A program made the position numbers and the translations under genes. Shown here in pieces: positions 55,761-64,000 of a stretch of 64,000 bases of DNA. The notes under the pieces are model-generated. The model had not been told where the DNA came from. It ran no database searches and saw nothing but the letters and a program-made list of their open reading frames with translations. How positions within the stretch are numbered: position 1 is the first letter of the stretch; every line of letters begins with the position of its first letter. The stretch covers positions 124,001-188,000 of the forward strand of contig NZ_JAERQE010000003.1 of NCBI RefSeq assembly GCF_016734765.1, read 5' to 3'. Source of the DNA: Microvirga soli. Lineage in GTDB: Bacteria; Pseudomonadota; Alphaproteobacteria; Rhizobiales; Beijerinckiaceae.

Positions 55761-57533
55761 ATGAGCGAGACGATGACCGGAGCCGAAATGGTGATCCGAG
55801 CCCTGCACGATCAGGGGGTCGAGCATATTTTCGGCTATCCGGGCGGCGCGGTACTCCCCATCTACGATGCCCTGTTCCACCAGGACAAGGTGCAGCACGT
55901 TCTCGTCCGTCACGAGCAGGGCGCGGTCCACGCGGCTGAGGGTTATGCCCGCTCCTCCGGCAAGCCTGGCGTGGTGCTGGTGACATCGGGCCCCGGCGCG
56001 ACGAATGCCATCACAGGCCTTGCCGACGCGATGATGGATTCGATCCCACTGGTCTGCATCACCGGCCAGGTGCCGACTCATCTCATCGGCACGGACGCGT
56101 TCCAGGAATGCGACACGGTGGGCATCACGCGCCACTGCACGAAGCACAACTATCTCGTCAAATCCATCGAGGATCTGCCGCGCGTTCTGCACGAGGCTTT
56201 CTACGTGGCGCAGAATGGCCGTCCGGGTCCGGTTGTGGTCGATCTGCCGAAGGACATCCAGTTCAAGACCGGCTCCTATGTGCGGCCCCTGAGCAATCAG
56301 CACAAGACCTACCGCCCGACCGTGAAGGGCGACATGGAGCACATCCGCGCGGCCGTCGAGCTGATGGCCAATGCCAAGCGCCCGGTCTTCTACACGGGCG
56401 GTGGTGTCGTCAATTCCGGCCCGCATGCCGCGACGCTGCTGCGCGAACTCGTGAGGCTCACGGGCTTTCCGATCACCTCGACCTTGATGGGCCTCGGCGC
56501 CTATCCGGCCTCCGACACGCAGTGGCTCGGCATGCTCGGCATGCACGGCACTTACGAGGCCAATCTCGCGATGCATGAATGCGACGTGATGATCAATATC
56601 GGGGCACGCTTCGACGACCGCATCACGGGACGTCTCGACGCCTTCTCGCCCTTCTCCAAGCGCATCCATGTGGACATCGACCCGTCCTCCATCAACAAGA
56701 CCGTCAAGGTGGACATCCCGATCGTCGGCGATTGTGCGCATGTGCTGGAAGACATGGTACGCCTGTGGCGCCAGAATGCGCATCAGGCCGACAAGGTGGC
56801 GCTGAAGGATTGGTGGGGCAAGATTGAAGGCTGGCGCGCTCGCAACTGCCTCGGCTTCCGGAATTCGAACGAGACCATCAAGCCGCAATATGCGATCCAG
56901 CGTCTCTACGAGCTCACGAAGGACCGGAAGACGTACATCACCACGGAAGTGGGACAGCACCAGATGTGGGCGGCCCAGTACTTCAAGTTCGAGGAGCCAA
57001 ACCGCTGGATGACTTCGGGCGGGCACGGCACTATGGGCTACGGCCTGCCGGCCGCCGTCGGCGCACAGCTGGCGCATCCCGACGCGCTGGTCATCGACAT
57101 CGCCGGCGAAGCCTCGATCCAAATGATGCTGCAGGAAATGTCCACGGCCCTGCAGTACAACCTGCCGATCAAGGTGTTCATCCTCAACAACGAGTATATG
57201 GGCATGGTGCGCCAGTGGCAGGAACTGCTGCATGGCGGCCGCTACTCGCACAGCTATTCCGAGTCGCTGCCCGATTTCGTGAAGCTCGCCGAGGCTTATG
57301 GTGGCGTCGGCATCCGCTGCGACAAGCCGGGCGATCTCGACGCCAAGATCCTCGAGATGATCAACGTGAACCGTCCGGTGATTTTCGACTGCCTCGTCGA
57401 CAAGGCCGAGAACTGCTTCCCGATGATCCCGTCGGGCAAGGCCCACAACGAGATGCTGCTCAACGACTATCTCGGCGAGACGGGAGCCGATATCGGCTCC
57501 GTGATCGACGAGAAGGGCAAGATGCTGGTTTGA
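55761..57533 (+). CDS. ilvB: Acetolactate synthase large (catalytic) subunit
   Basis: ThDP enzyme for the first common step of valine, leucine and isoleucine synthesis. The start at 55761 (MSETMTGAEMV) gives 590 residues. Features: FGYPGGAVLPIYDAL, VRHEQGAVHAAEGYARSSG with the catalytic glutamate, the FAD-binding middle, and the ThDP motif IAGEASIQM ... FILNNEYMGMVRQWQ. The motif has GEAS rather than GDGS, which I believe is usual in alphaproteobacterial relatives. Under control of the leader at 55613-55710. Confidence 0.95.
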   Translation: MSETMTGAEMVIRALHDQGVEHIFGYPGGAVLPIYDALFHQDKVQHVLVRHEQGAVHAAEGYARSSGKPGVVLVTSGPGATNAITGLADAMMDSIPLVCITGQVPTHLIGTDAFQECDTVGITRHCTKHNYLVKSIEDLPRVLHEAFYVAQNGRPGPVVVDLPKDIQFKTGSYVRPLSNQHKTYRPTVKGDMEHIRAAVELMANAKRPVFYTGGGVVNSGPHAATLLRELVRLTGFPITSTLMGLGAYPASDTQWLGMLGMHGTYEANLAMHECDVMINIGARFDDRITGRLDAFSPFSKRIHVDIDPSSINKTVKVDIPIVGDCAHVLEDMVRLWRQNAHQADKVALKDWWGKIEGWRARNCLGFRNSNETIKPQYAIQRLYELTKDRKTYITTEVGQHQMWAAQYFKFEEPNRWMTSGGHGTMGYGLPAAVGAQLAHPDALVIDIAGEASIQMMLQEMSTALQYNLPIKVFILNNEYMGMVRQWQELLHGGRYSHSYSESLPDFVKLAEAYGGVGIRCDKPGDLDAKILEMINVNRPVIFDCLVDKAENCFPMIPSGKAHNEMLLNDYLGETGADIGSVIDEKGKMLV

Positions 57534-57550
57534 TCTGGAAAGTGTGAGCC

Positions 57551-58231
57551 ATGCCAACTCTCGTCATTGCCAACAAGTGCTACTCGTCCTGGTCCTTACG
57601 GCCCTGGCTGCTGATGAAGCAGCTCGGTGTCGCCTTCGACGAGATCGTCATTCCGCTCGATCTGCCGGATACCAAGCAAAAGGTGCTCAAGCACTCGCCG
57701 GCCGGCAAGGTCCCGATCCTGATCGACGGCGATGTGACCGTGTGGGAAAGCATCTCCATCATGGAGCATGTGGGCGAGGCCTATGGCGCTGCCGTATGGC
57801 CTGAGGATCGTAGTGCTCGTGCCATGGCGCGCTCTGTTGCGGCTGAGATGCATGCAGGGTTCTCAGCTCTGCGCTCCGCATGCCCGATGAATCTTGGTAA
57901 GAAATATGCCTCCAGAGATCGTGGTGAGGCCGTTGCACGGGATGTTGCCCGCTTCAGCGCGATCGTACGCGAGGCACGGGAACGCTTCGGTGCAGGCGGC
58001 CCGTTCCTCTTCGGCGCCTTCTCAGCGGCGGATGCCATGTATGCACCGCTTGCGACACGCCTTGATACCTATTCCATCACTCTCGACGTCACGACACGTG
58101 CCTATGTGGACACGATCCTATCGCTGCCGGCCTTCCAGGAATGGCGCTCGGCGGCACTCAAGGAGGAGTGGATCGTCCCGGCCGACGAGGTGGATGAGGA
58201 CGCAATCGAGAACTACCGCAAGGCGGCTTGA
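57551..58231 (+). CDS. Glutathione S-transferase family protein
   Basis: 226 residues with an N-terminal thioredoxin-like domain (LVIANKCYSSWSLRPWLLMK; HSPAGKVPILIDGDVTVWES with the cis-proline VPIL) and a helical C-terminal domain (FLFGAFSAADAMYAPLATRL). YSSWSLRPW is typical of the YfcF/maleylacetoacetate-like GST class. It lies between the two acetolactate synthase subunits, 17 bases after ilvB, and should be co-transcribed under the same attenuator. No known link to branched-chain synthesis. Confidence 0.9.
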   Translation: MPTLVIANKCYSSWSLRPWLLMKQLGVAFDEIVIPLDLPDTKQKVLKHSPAGKVPILIDGDVTVWESISIMEHVGEAYGAAVWPEDRSARAMARSVAAEMHAGFSALRSACPMNLGKKYASRDRGEAVARDVARFSAIVREARERFGAGGPFLFGAFSAADAMYAPLATRLDTYSITLDVTTRAYVDTILSLPAFQEWRSAALKEEWIVPADEVDEDAIENYRKAA

Positions 58232-58260
58232 GGCTTGAAAGACATTCGGGAAACCAGACC

Positions 58261-58806
58261 ATGCTCCAGATGAAGACTCATTATCCCGATGCGACCCGCG
58301 TCGAGACCTCCCACCGGCACACGCTGGCCATCATCGTCGACAACGAGCCTGGCGTTCTCGCCCGCATTGCGGGCCTGTTCTCGGGCCGCGGCTACAACAT
58401 CGAGAGCCTGACCGTCACCGAGACCGAGCACGAGGCGCATATCTCGCGCATCACCATCGTGACCAATGGCACCGACAGCATCATCCAGCAGATCAGGAGC
58501 CAGCTGGAGCGTCTCGTACCGGTGCATCGCGTGGTCGATCTCACCCTCACCGGTGAGGCGGTAGAGCGCGAGCTCTGCCTCGTGAAGGTCGTCGGTAAGG
58601 GTGATCATCGCGTGGAGGCCATGCGGCTGGCATCGGCCTTTGGGGCCCGTACGCTCGATGCCACGCTCACGTCCTTCGTCTACGAGCTGACTGGCACGAC
58701 GGACGAGGTCGAGCGCTTCATCAAGCTCATGACGGCCGTGGGTCTCGTCGAAGTCTCCCGCACCGGAGTCGCCGCCATGGCGCGCGGTGCGGAAGGCATC
58801 CGCTGA
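58261..58806 (+). CDS. ilvN: Acetolactate synthase small (regulatory) subunit
   Basis: Valine-sensing regulatory subunit. The ATG at 58261 (181 residues) is preferred over a TTG at 58228. N-terminal ACT domain RHTLAIIVDNEPGVLARIAG, GRGYNIESLTVTETE, and a C-terminal ALS_ss_C region (ELCLVKVVGKGDHRVEAM; GLVEVSRTGVAAMARGAEG). The gene is often called ilvH. It ends 3 bases before the convergent DUF924 gene. Confidence 0.95.
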   Translation: MLQMKTHYPDATRVETSHRHTLAIIVDNEPGVLARIAGLFSGRGYNIESLTVTETEHEAHISRITIVTNGTDSIIQQIRSQLERLVPVHRVVDLTLTGEAVERELCLVKVVGKGDHRVEAMRLASAFGARTLDATLTSFVYELTGTTDEVERFIKLMTAVGLVEVSRTGVAAMARGAEGIR

Positions 58807-58809
58807 GGG

Positions 58810-59358
58810 TCAGCCCCTGAAATCGCTTTCCTTCAGGAACGCTTCCTCCTCAGGCGTCGTCTCACGTCCCAGGATGGCGTTGCGATGAGGGAAGCGGCCG
58901 AAGCGGGCGACGATATCGTGGTGGTGGTGGGCGTACTTGACGGAATCCTCCCCCCCGAGAGCTTCGTTCAACGCTACCGAGCGCTCCTGATCCGCCAAGG
59001 ATTCCGAGTGCATGAAAGGCAGGTAGAAGAACCGGCGGAAGGGCGGGTCCACCTTGTGGTCGAAGCCACGCTCGATGGCGCGGTCAGCGGCCATGAGGGC
59101 GACTGGATCGGTCTTGTAGGTTTCGCGCTGTCCCCGGAACATGTTCCGGGGGAACTGGTCGAGGAGGAGAATGACGGCGAGCGCTCCGTCCGGGGTGAGC
59201 TCCCACTCATTGAGGTCACCACGTGCCGCGGCCTCATAGGTGGGCATGAAGCGATCCCGGCAGGCTTGGTCGAAGGCTTCGTCCTTCGAAAACCACTTCT
59301 CCGGACCGGCTTCGCGCCAGAATGAGATAACTTCGTCGGGAGTGGCAAGGCGCTGCAT
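58810..59358 (-). CDS. DUF924 family protein
   Basis: 182 residues with VISFWREAGPEKWFSKDEAFD, LLLDQFPRNMFRGQRETYKTD and FYLPFMHSESLADQERSVAL, the hallmarks of DUF924, a helical TPR-like family of unknown function. It lies on the opposite strand between ilvN and ilvC, breaking the ilv run into two transcripts. Confidence 0.9.
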   Translation of the reverse strand: MQRLATPDEVISFWREAGPEKWFSKDEAFDQACRDRFMPTYEAAARGDLNEWELTPDGALAVILLLDQFPRNMFRGQRETYKTDPVALMAADRAIERGFDHKVDPPFRRFFYLPFMHSESLADQERSVALNEALGGEDSVKYAHHHHDIVARFGRFPHRNAILGRETTPEEEAFLKESDFRG

Positions 59359-59421
59359 GCGGCTTCGTCCTTCTCGGTCGAGAGATGAAATTACAATCTA
59401 GAGCATTGGAGAGCGGTTTGA

Positions 59422-60657
<1,236 letters not shown>

Positions 60658-60812
60658 GCGCCATGAGGCGGGGCGGGGCTTGAAACCTTTATTTTCTTAG
60701 GAAAAGATTCTGCCACCGCCTCGCCCGCAACTCTTGCGCACCGGCAGATGTAAATTTGCGAGCCTGGAGATTTCCGGCTAGGGGGCTTTGAGCCGCAAAT
60801 GTCGGACAGCCC

Positions 60813-62564
60813 ATGAGCGCATCGATCCTGACCGAAGACCTGCCGGAGTTTGAGGCGCCCCTTTGGGCGGGCCTCGATCCTGTAATGCGCCTCGAGCTCC
60901 AGGCGGAACTCCAGCAGGTGGTACTTCCGGGTGGGGCGGTCCTGTTTCAGGAAGGCGACCCGGCAGACGCGCTCTACATGCTCGTCTCGGGCGCGCTCGG
61001 CGTGTCCGTTCAGGGCAATCACGGCGAGCAAAGGCGCGTCGCCCGCATCTTCCCTCCAGAGACGATCGGGGAAATGGCCCTGATCTCGAATGCCCCCCGT
61101 TCAGCCACCGTAACGGCTGTGCGGGACTCGGTGCTGCTCAAGCTGACCCGGGAAGCCTTCGAGCGCCTCGTGGCGCGCCATCCGGCCGTGATGGTCTATC
61201 TGTCCAGGCTGCTTGCCGACAGGCTCCGCGCAACCACCCGCAGCAGCCCCATCACCTTCAAGCCCACCACTTTCGCCATCGTGCCGGTCACCCAGGGCTT
61301 GGCGGTGGCCGACTTTGCCCAAGCCTTCCTCGGGGAGATGCGGCGCAGTCATGGAGCGAAGGTCGATCTTCTCGATGCCATGCCGTCCGAGGAGGATGAG
61401 AACTGGCTCTACCGCTTCGAGGCCAGCCGGGAGCGGGTCATCTATGTCGCCTCCGAGCCGTCGGGCCCCTGGACCGGGCGCTGCATCCGCTACGCCGACC
61501 ACGTGATCTTCCTGGCCTGCCCGGGCGAGCCCCTGGTCCCTGAGGCGGAGGCGCTGACCTGCGCCGTGTCATCTTGGCGGCGCCATGACTTGGTGCTGCT
61601 TCAGAAGGTGGATGCCTCCCGTCCGGCACCGACACATCCGTCGCTCGCTCGCCTCCCCGTGGACAAGCGCATTCATGTGCGGGCGGAAAACTCGGACGAT
61701 CTCCAGCGCCTGATCCGCACGTCGAGCGGGCGTGCCGTGGGACTGGTGCTGGCAGGGGGAGGGGCCCGGGGCTTCGCGCATCTTGGGGCCATTCAGGCCC
61801 TGCGCGAATACGGTTTTCCCATCGACCTTGTCGGAGGCACCAGCATCGGATCCGTCATGGCGGCAACAGCTGCCATCCAGATTGGTCTGAATGAGGCCAA
61901 GGACCTCATGAGGGATGCCTTCGTGACGAACCCGCCACTGAACGACTACACGCTCCCGCTTATTGCGCTCGTGAGGGGAAAAAAGGTCGATGCGCGATTG
62001 TTCGAGCATTTCGGTGACCTGAACATCGAGGATCTCTGGCTGCCGTTCTTCTGCGTCTCGTCGAACCTCACGACCGGCACAACCCATGTGCACCGCCAGG
62101 GTGCGCTCTGGCGTGCCTTGAGAGCGAGCCTTGCCATTCCCGGCTTGCTGCCGCCGGTCATTGAGCCAGAGGGCGTGCTCGTGGACGGAGCCATGATGAA
62201 CAACCTCCCGGCGGACATCATGTCTGACCTGCAGAGAGGCCCGGTGCTTGGGATCGATGTGGCGCGGGACGTTGCCTTCACCACTGCGGGCGAGGAGGAG
62301 AAGAAGGCGCCGTTTCTGCGCCGGCTCCTCGGCCTTCCAGCCCAGGCGCCGGATATCGTCAGCCTGCTCTACCGGGCGGCCACGATCTCCAGCGATGCCC
62401 AGACGCTCAGGGCCCGCGCTCATGCGGCCCTCGTCATCCATCCTCCGCTGGCGGACGTGCCGCTGCGGGGCTGGGAGCATTTTGAGAGAGTGGTCCAGAT
62501 CGGCTACGAGCACACCCGAGACCGAATCGAGGCGGGCGCTCTCGATGGGTTCAAGGCGGCTTGA
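60813..62564 (+). CDS. Cyclic-nucleotide-binding / patatin-like phospholipase (NTE family)
   Basis: 583 residues in two parts. Residues about 20-140 are a cNMP-binding domain (VLFQEGDPADALYMLVSGAL; PPETIGEMALISNAPRSATV). Residues about 310-500 are a patatin domain: oxyanion loop AGGGARGFAHLG, nucleophile Ser344 in GGTSIGSVM, and Asp458 in LVDGAMMNNLP. The layout parallels neuropathy-target-esterase lysophospholipases, with a regulatory ligand domain fused to the hydrolase. No membrane segment was seen. Ligand and lipid substrate are unknown. Confidence 0.92.
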   Translation: MSASILTEDLPEFEAPLWAGLDPVMRLELQAELQQVVLPGGAVLFQEGDPADALYMLVSGALGVSVQGNHGEQRRVARIFPPETIGEMALISNAPRSATVTAVRDSVLLKLTREAFERLVARHPAVMVYLSRLLADRLRATTRSSPITFKPTTFAIVPVTQGLAVADFAQAFLGEMRRSHGAKVDLLDAMPSEEDENWLYRFEASRERVIYVASEPSGPWTGRCIRYADHVIFLACPGEPLVPEAEALTCAVSSWRRHDLVLLQKVDASRPAPTHPSLARLPVDKRIHVRAENSDDLQRLIRTSSGRAVGLVLAGGGARGFAHLGAIQALREYGFPIDLVGGTSIGSVMAATAAIQIGLNEAKDLMRDAFVTNPPLNDYTLPLIALVRGKKVDARLFEHFGDLNIEDLWLPFFCVSSNLTTGTTHVHRQGALWRALRASLAIPGLLPPVIEPEGVLVDGAMMNNLPADIMSDLQRGPVLGIDVARDVAFTTAGEEEKKAPFLRRLLGLPAQAPDIVSLLYRAATISSDAQTLRARAHAALVIHPPLADVPLRGWEHFERVVQIGYEHTRDRIEAGALDGFKAA

Positions 62565-62577
62565 AATTACTCAGATG

Positions 62578-62805
62578 CTATAGACGGTGCCATGTCATGG
62601 CGGCGGCAGCCGCCATGAGGCAGAGGATGAGACTTAGCCTTTCCGAGCGGGGCCGGCAGAACTGGTACACAGCATGGCTGCTTCCAATAGCCAGGATAAG
62701 GCACCAGAGATCCTGCGCGAAGTAGTTGATCTTCGTCGGACCGAGCAGGGGCTGCGCCGCCCTCCAGGTTTCAGCCATCCAGAATGCTGAATAGACCAGC
62801 CCCAC
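62578..62805 (-). CDS. Possible small membrane protein or gene remnant
   Basis: 75 residues from a GTG, with two hydrophobic stretches (DLWCLILAIGSSHAVYQF; LSLILCLMAAAAAM). No ribosome site was seen and a stop lies 24 bases upstream in frame, so it could be the remnant of a longer gene. It is convergent to the patatin gene. Nothing else is visible between 62806 and 63027. Confidence 0.35.
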   Translation of the reverse strand: MGLVYSAFWMAETWRAAQPLLGPTKINYFAQDLWCLILAIGSSHAVYQFCRPRSERLSLILCLMAAAAAMTWHRL

Positions 62806-63027
62806 GAAACCCCAGATGCATGGCCATCAAAGAGCCGGCAGGCCCGTCGCAAGCGGGTTCACGCCCTCTGCGGACAGGGGTACTGGTACAAGGTATGGTT
62901 CTGATGTTGATAGTGTCACGGCAGCATTTCGAAATGTTATAGCTAAGTCAATAACACCGCGAAAAGCCGCTGTGACCTATGGAAATGGATAGGCCTAAGA
63001 ATAAGCGAAGCGAAAAGCCGTCAGCCC

Positions 63028-63183
63028 TTACTGCTGATTGCTCTTCGTGTTCTGGGCCTTGTTATTATCCTGCTTGCCGGGGTCTTTGCGGTTCTTCATC
63101 GTGCCGCCGGAGCCGCGGGTATGGTCGTCAGGATGCTTCTTGCTCTCGCCGGAATTGTCGCCGTTCATCTTGCCTTTGCCCAT
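63028..63183 (-). CDS. Small lysine-rich hydrophilic protein (51 aa)
   Basis: ATG at 63183 preceded by GGAGGCCTTC, an excellent ribosome site. The product (MGKGKMNGDNSGESKKHPDD at its start, ending KSNQQ) is almost free of hydrophobic residues and rich in Lys, Asn, Asp and Gly, so it is probably disordered. No family is recognised; an EcfG-like box at 63210-63234 hints at stress control. Confidence 0.65.
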   Translation of the reverse strand: MGKGKMNGDNSGESKKHPDDHTRGSGGTMKNRKDPGKQDNNKAQNTKSNQQ

Positions 63184-63209
63184 GAAGGCCTCCTTTGGTG
63201 ATGGAGGTT

Positions 63210-63234
63210 AATGAGCCCTCCGACCTGAGGTTCC
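63210..63234 (-). promoter_or_regulatory. EcfG-like promoter candidate for the 51-aa protein
   Basis: On the minus strand GGAAC (63234-63230), 16 bases, CATT (63213-63210), one base from CGTT. It lies 27 bases before the ATG at 63183. Weaker than the site at 30107. Confidence 0.35.
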
Positions 63235-63247
63235 CGGGTGCGTGGCC

Positions 63248-63769
63248 CTACCACATCAAGTATTGCGCCAGTCCAGCACCGGGCGCTAGGATGATGAAGG
63301 CCCAGACGGAGGCCGAGGCCAGGTTAGCGGCCTGGAACAGCACGCCTGGCATCAAGAAGATGCCGGCGATCAGGGCAATAACGGCCCGGATAGGCCCGAA
63401 GAACCGCCCCAGGAACACCGCCCAGGGGCCGAAACGCTGGAAGAAGTCCTCTCCGCGCACGATCAGCGTGGGGTTGCGTGACAAGGGCCAGACTCCGTAG
63501 GCCGCCTTCTTGTAGCGCTGGCCGATGGCATAGGAGACCCAGTTGCCCAAAAAGGCCCCACAGACGGCTCCGGTCCAGGCCAGCCAGAAAGGGATGTCCG
63601 CTGCGGCCAGAATGAAACCCACGGCGATCAGGATCGTCATGGTCGGCAGGAGCAGGGACACGAAGGCCAGAGACTCGGCAAAGGTCATCAGCCCGAGTAC
63701 GAAAGGAGCATAGCCCTGGTGGGTCTGCACAAACTCCAGGACGCTGTTCTTCCAAAATTCGATATCCAT
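63248..63769 (-). CDS. DedA-family membrane protein
   Basis: 173 residues from MDIEFWKN at 63769; in-frame ATGs at 63841 and 63811 are alternatives. Segments FAESLAFVSLLLPTMTILIA, GNWVSYAIGQRYKKAA, FFQRFGPWAVFLGRFFGPIR and LIAGIFLMPGVLFQAANLAS match the DedA/SNARE-associated family, with the FxGRFxGPxR motif and conserved arginines. Members act in polyprenyl-phosphate or phospholipid flipping. Confidence 0.9.
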   Translation of the reverse strand: MDIEFWKNSVLEFVQTHQGYAPFVLGLMTFAESLAFVSLLLPTMTILIAVGFILAAADIPFWLAWTGAVCGAFLGNWVSYAIGQRYKKAAYGVWPLSRNPTLIVRGEDFFQRFGPWAVFLGRFFGPIRAVIALIAGIFLMPGVLFQAANLASASVWAFIILAPGAGLAQYLMW

Positions 63770-63920
63770 CAACCCGATCCGGCTCCTTGGTCGTTGGGGA
63801 GATATAAGCATTTGCAGTGGATCAGACAGATCCAATCGCATTCGTGATGAATAGGATCACATCGCGCGATTTGAAGCTGGGCTCGTGTTGCGCTAACTCG
63901 GGACCAAGGGGGCAAGAGCC

Positions 63921-64000
63921 ATGAACGTTCTCTCGATCCAATCCCATGTCGCCTACGGTCACGTAGGTAACGCCTCGGCGGTCTTCCCGATGCAGCGCCT
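63921..64000 (+). CDS. pdxY: Pyridoxal kinase PdxY (3' truncated by window)
   Basis: Starts at ATG 63921 after GGGGGCAAGAGCC and is cut at the window end after 26 codons. [20 protein letters not shown] and VFPMQRL match the N terminus of pyridoxal kinase, which phosphorylates pyridoxal to make PLP. Only the first strand and substrate loop ([10 protein letters not shown]) are visible. Confidence 0.85.
   Translation, partial: MNVLSIQSHVAYGHVGNASAVFPMQR

Noticed and set aside
55623..57557. 644-codon antisense frame over ilvB
   Set aside because: Shadow of a clear acetolactate synthase gene; His/Asp/Val-rich translation with no domain.

Overview
The window is high-GC, gene-dense chromosomal DNA from an alphaproteobacterium of the order Rhizobiales/Hyphomicrobiales. 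The evidence is a division and cell wall (dcw) cluster whose FtsZ has a very long C-terminal linker, a circularly permuted two-piece tmRNA next to an alphaproteobacterial-type sspB, an fumC-DUF4169-ribbon-helix-helix operon, and promoters resembling the alphaproteobacterial general-stress EcfG consensus. The overall look suggests Methylobacteriaceae, perhaps Microvirga; this is inference and no database was consulted. No rRNA, tRNA, CRISPR array, prophage or intact insertion sequence was seen.

Layout. (1) 1-14701: peptidoglycan and division cluster murE(partial)-murF-mraY-murD-ftsW-murG-murC-murB-ddl-ftsQ-ftsA-ftsZ, mostly with overlapping or abutting genes, closed by a strong terminator at 14726-14757. 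(2) 14984-18708: lpxC, bamD and recN. (3) 18806-21332: a secreted M28 peptidase and a convergent NAD-dependent epimerase. (4) 21333-22442: a 1.1 kb stretch without proteins, rich in REP-like hairpins, with a near-consensus sigma-70 promoter ahead of a structured sequence that may be 6S RNA. (5) 22443-28471: ligA, an AraC-type regulator with azlC-azlD, and a convergent aminopeptidase P. (6) 28761-33466: two small proteins, prmA, an SDR dehydrogenase and a manganese catalase, the last two with EcfG-like promoters, and a cyclopropane fatty acid synthase. (7) 33528-45509: uvrD, a small secreted protein behind a palindromic promoter, a thioesterase, an FAD-linked dehydrogenase, a large AsmA-like protein, fumC-DUF4169-RHH and a cytochrome P450. 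(8) 45520-52739: sspB and tmRNA on the minus strand, then thyA-DUF2293-GNAT-folA and hflK-hflC-DUF2065-degP. (9) 52821-60657: serB, miaA, an RMD1/DUF155 membrane protein, then branched-chain amino acid synthesis: a leader peptide with attenuator, ilvB, a glutathione S-transferase, ilvN, a DUF924 gene on the other strand, and ilvC. (10) 60813-64000: a cNMP-binding/patatin fusion, small proteins, a DedA-like membrane protein and the start of pdxY.

How the parts work together. The first 14.7 kb carry lipid II synthesis from the MurE step onward and core divisome assembly; lpxC and bamD add lipid A synthesis and outer-membrane protein assembly. The tmRNA tags stalled nascent chains with ANDNYAPVAVAA and the adjacent sspB should deliver tagged proteins to ClpXP, so a ribosome-rescue/proteolysis pair is physically linked; hflK-hflC-degP add envelope quality control. 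The ilvB leader peptide (codons L-I-L-V-V) followed by an intrinsic terminator fits transcription attenuation of acetolactate synthase. Most of the window is conserved core genome; the less ordinary elements are the RNA and regulatory features.
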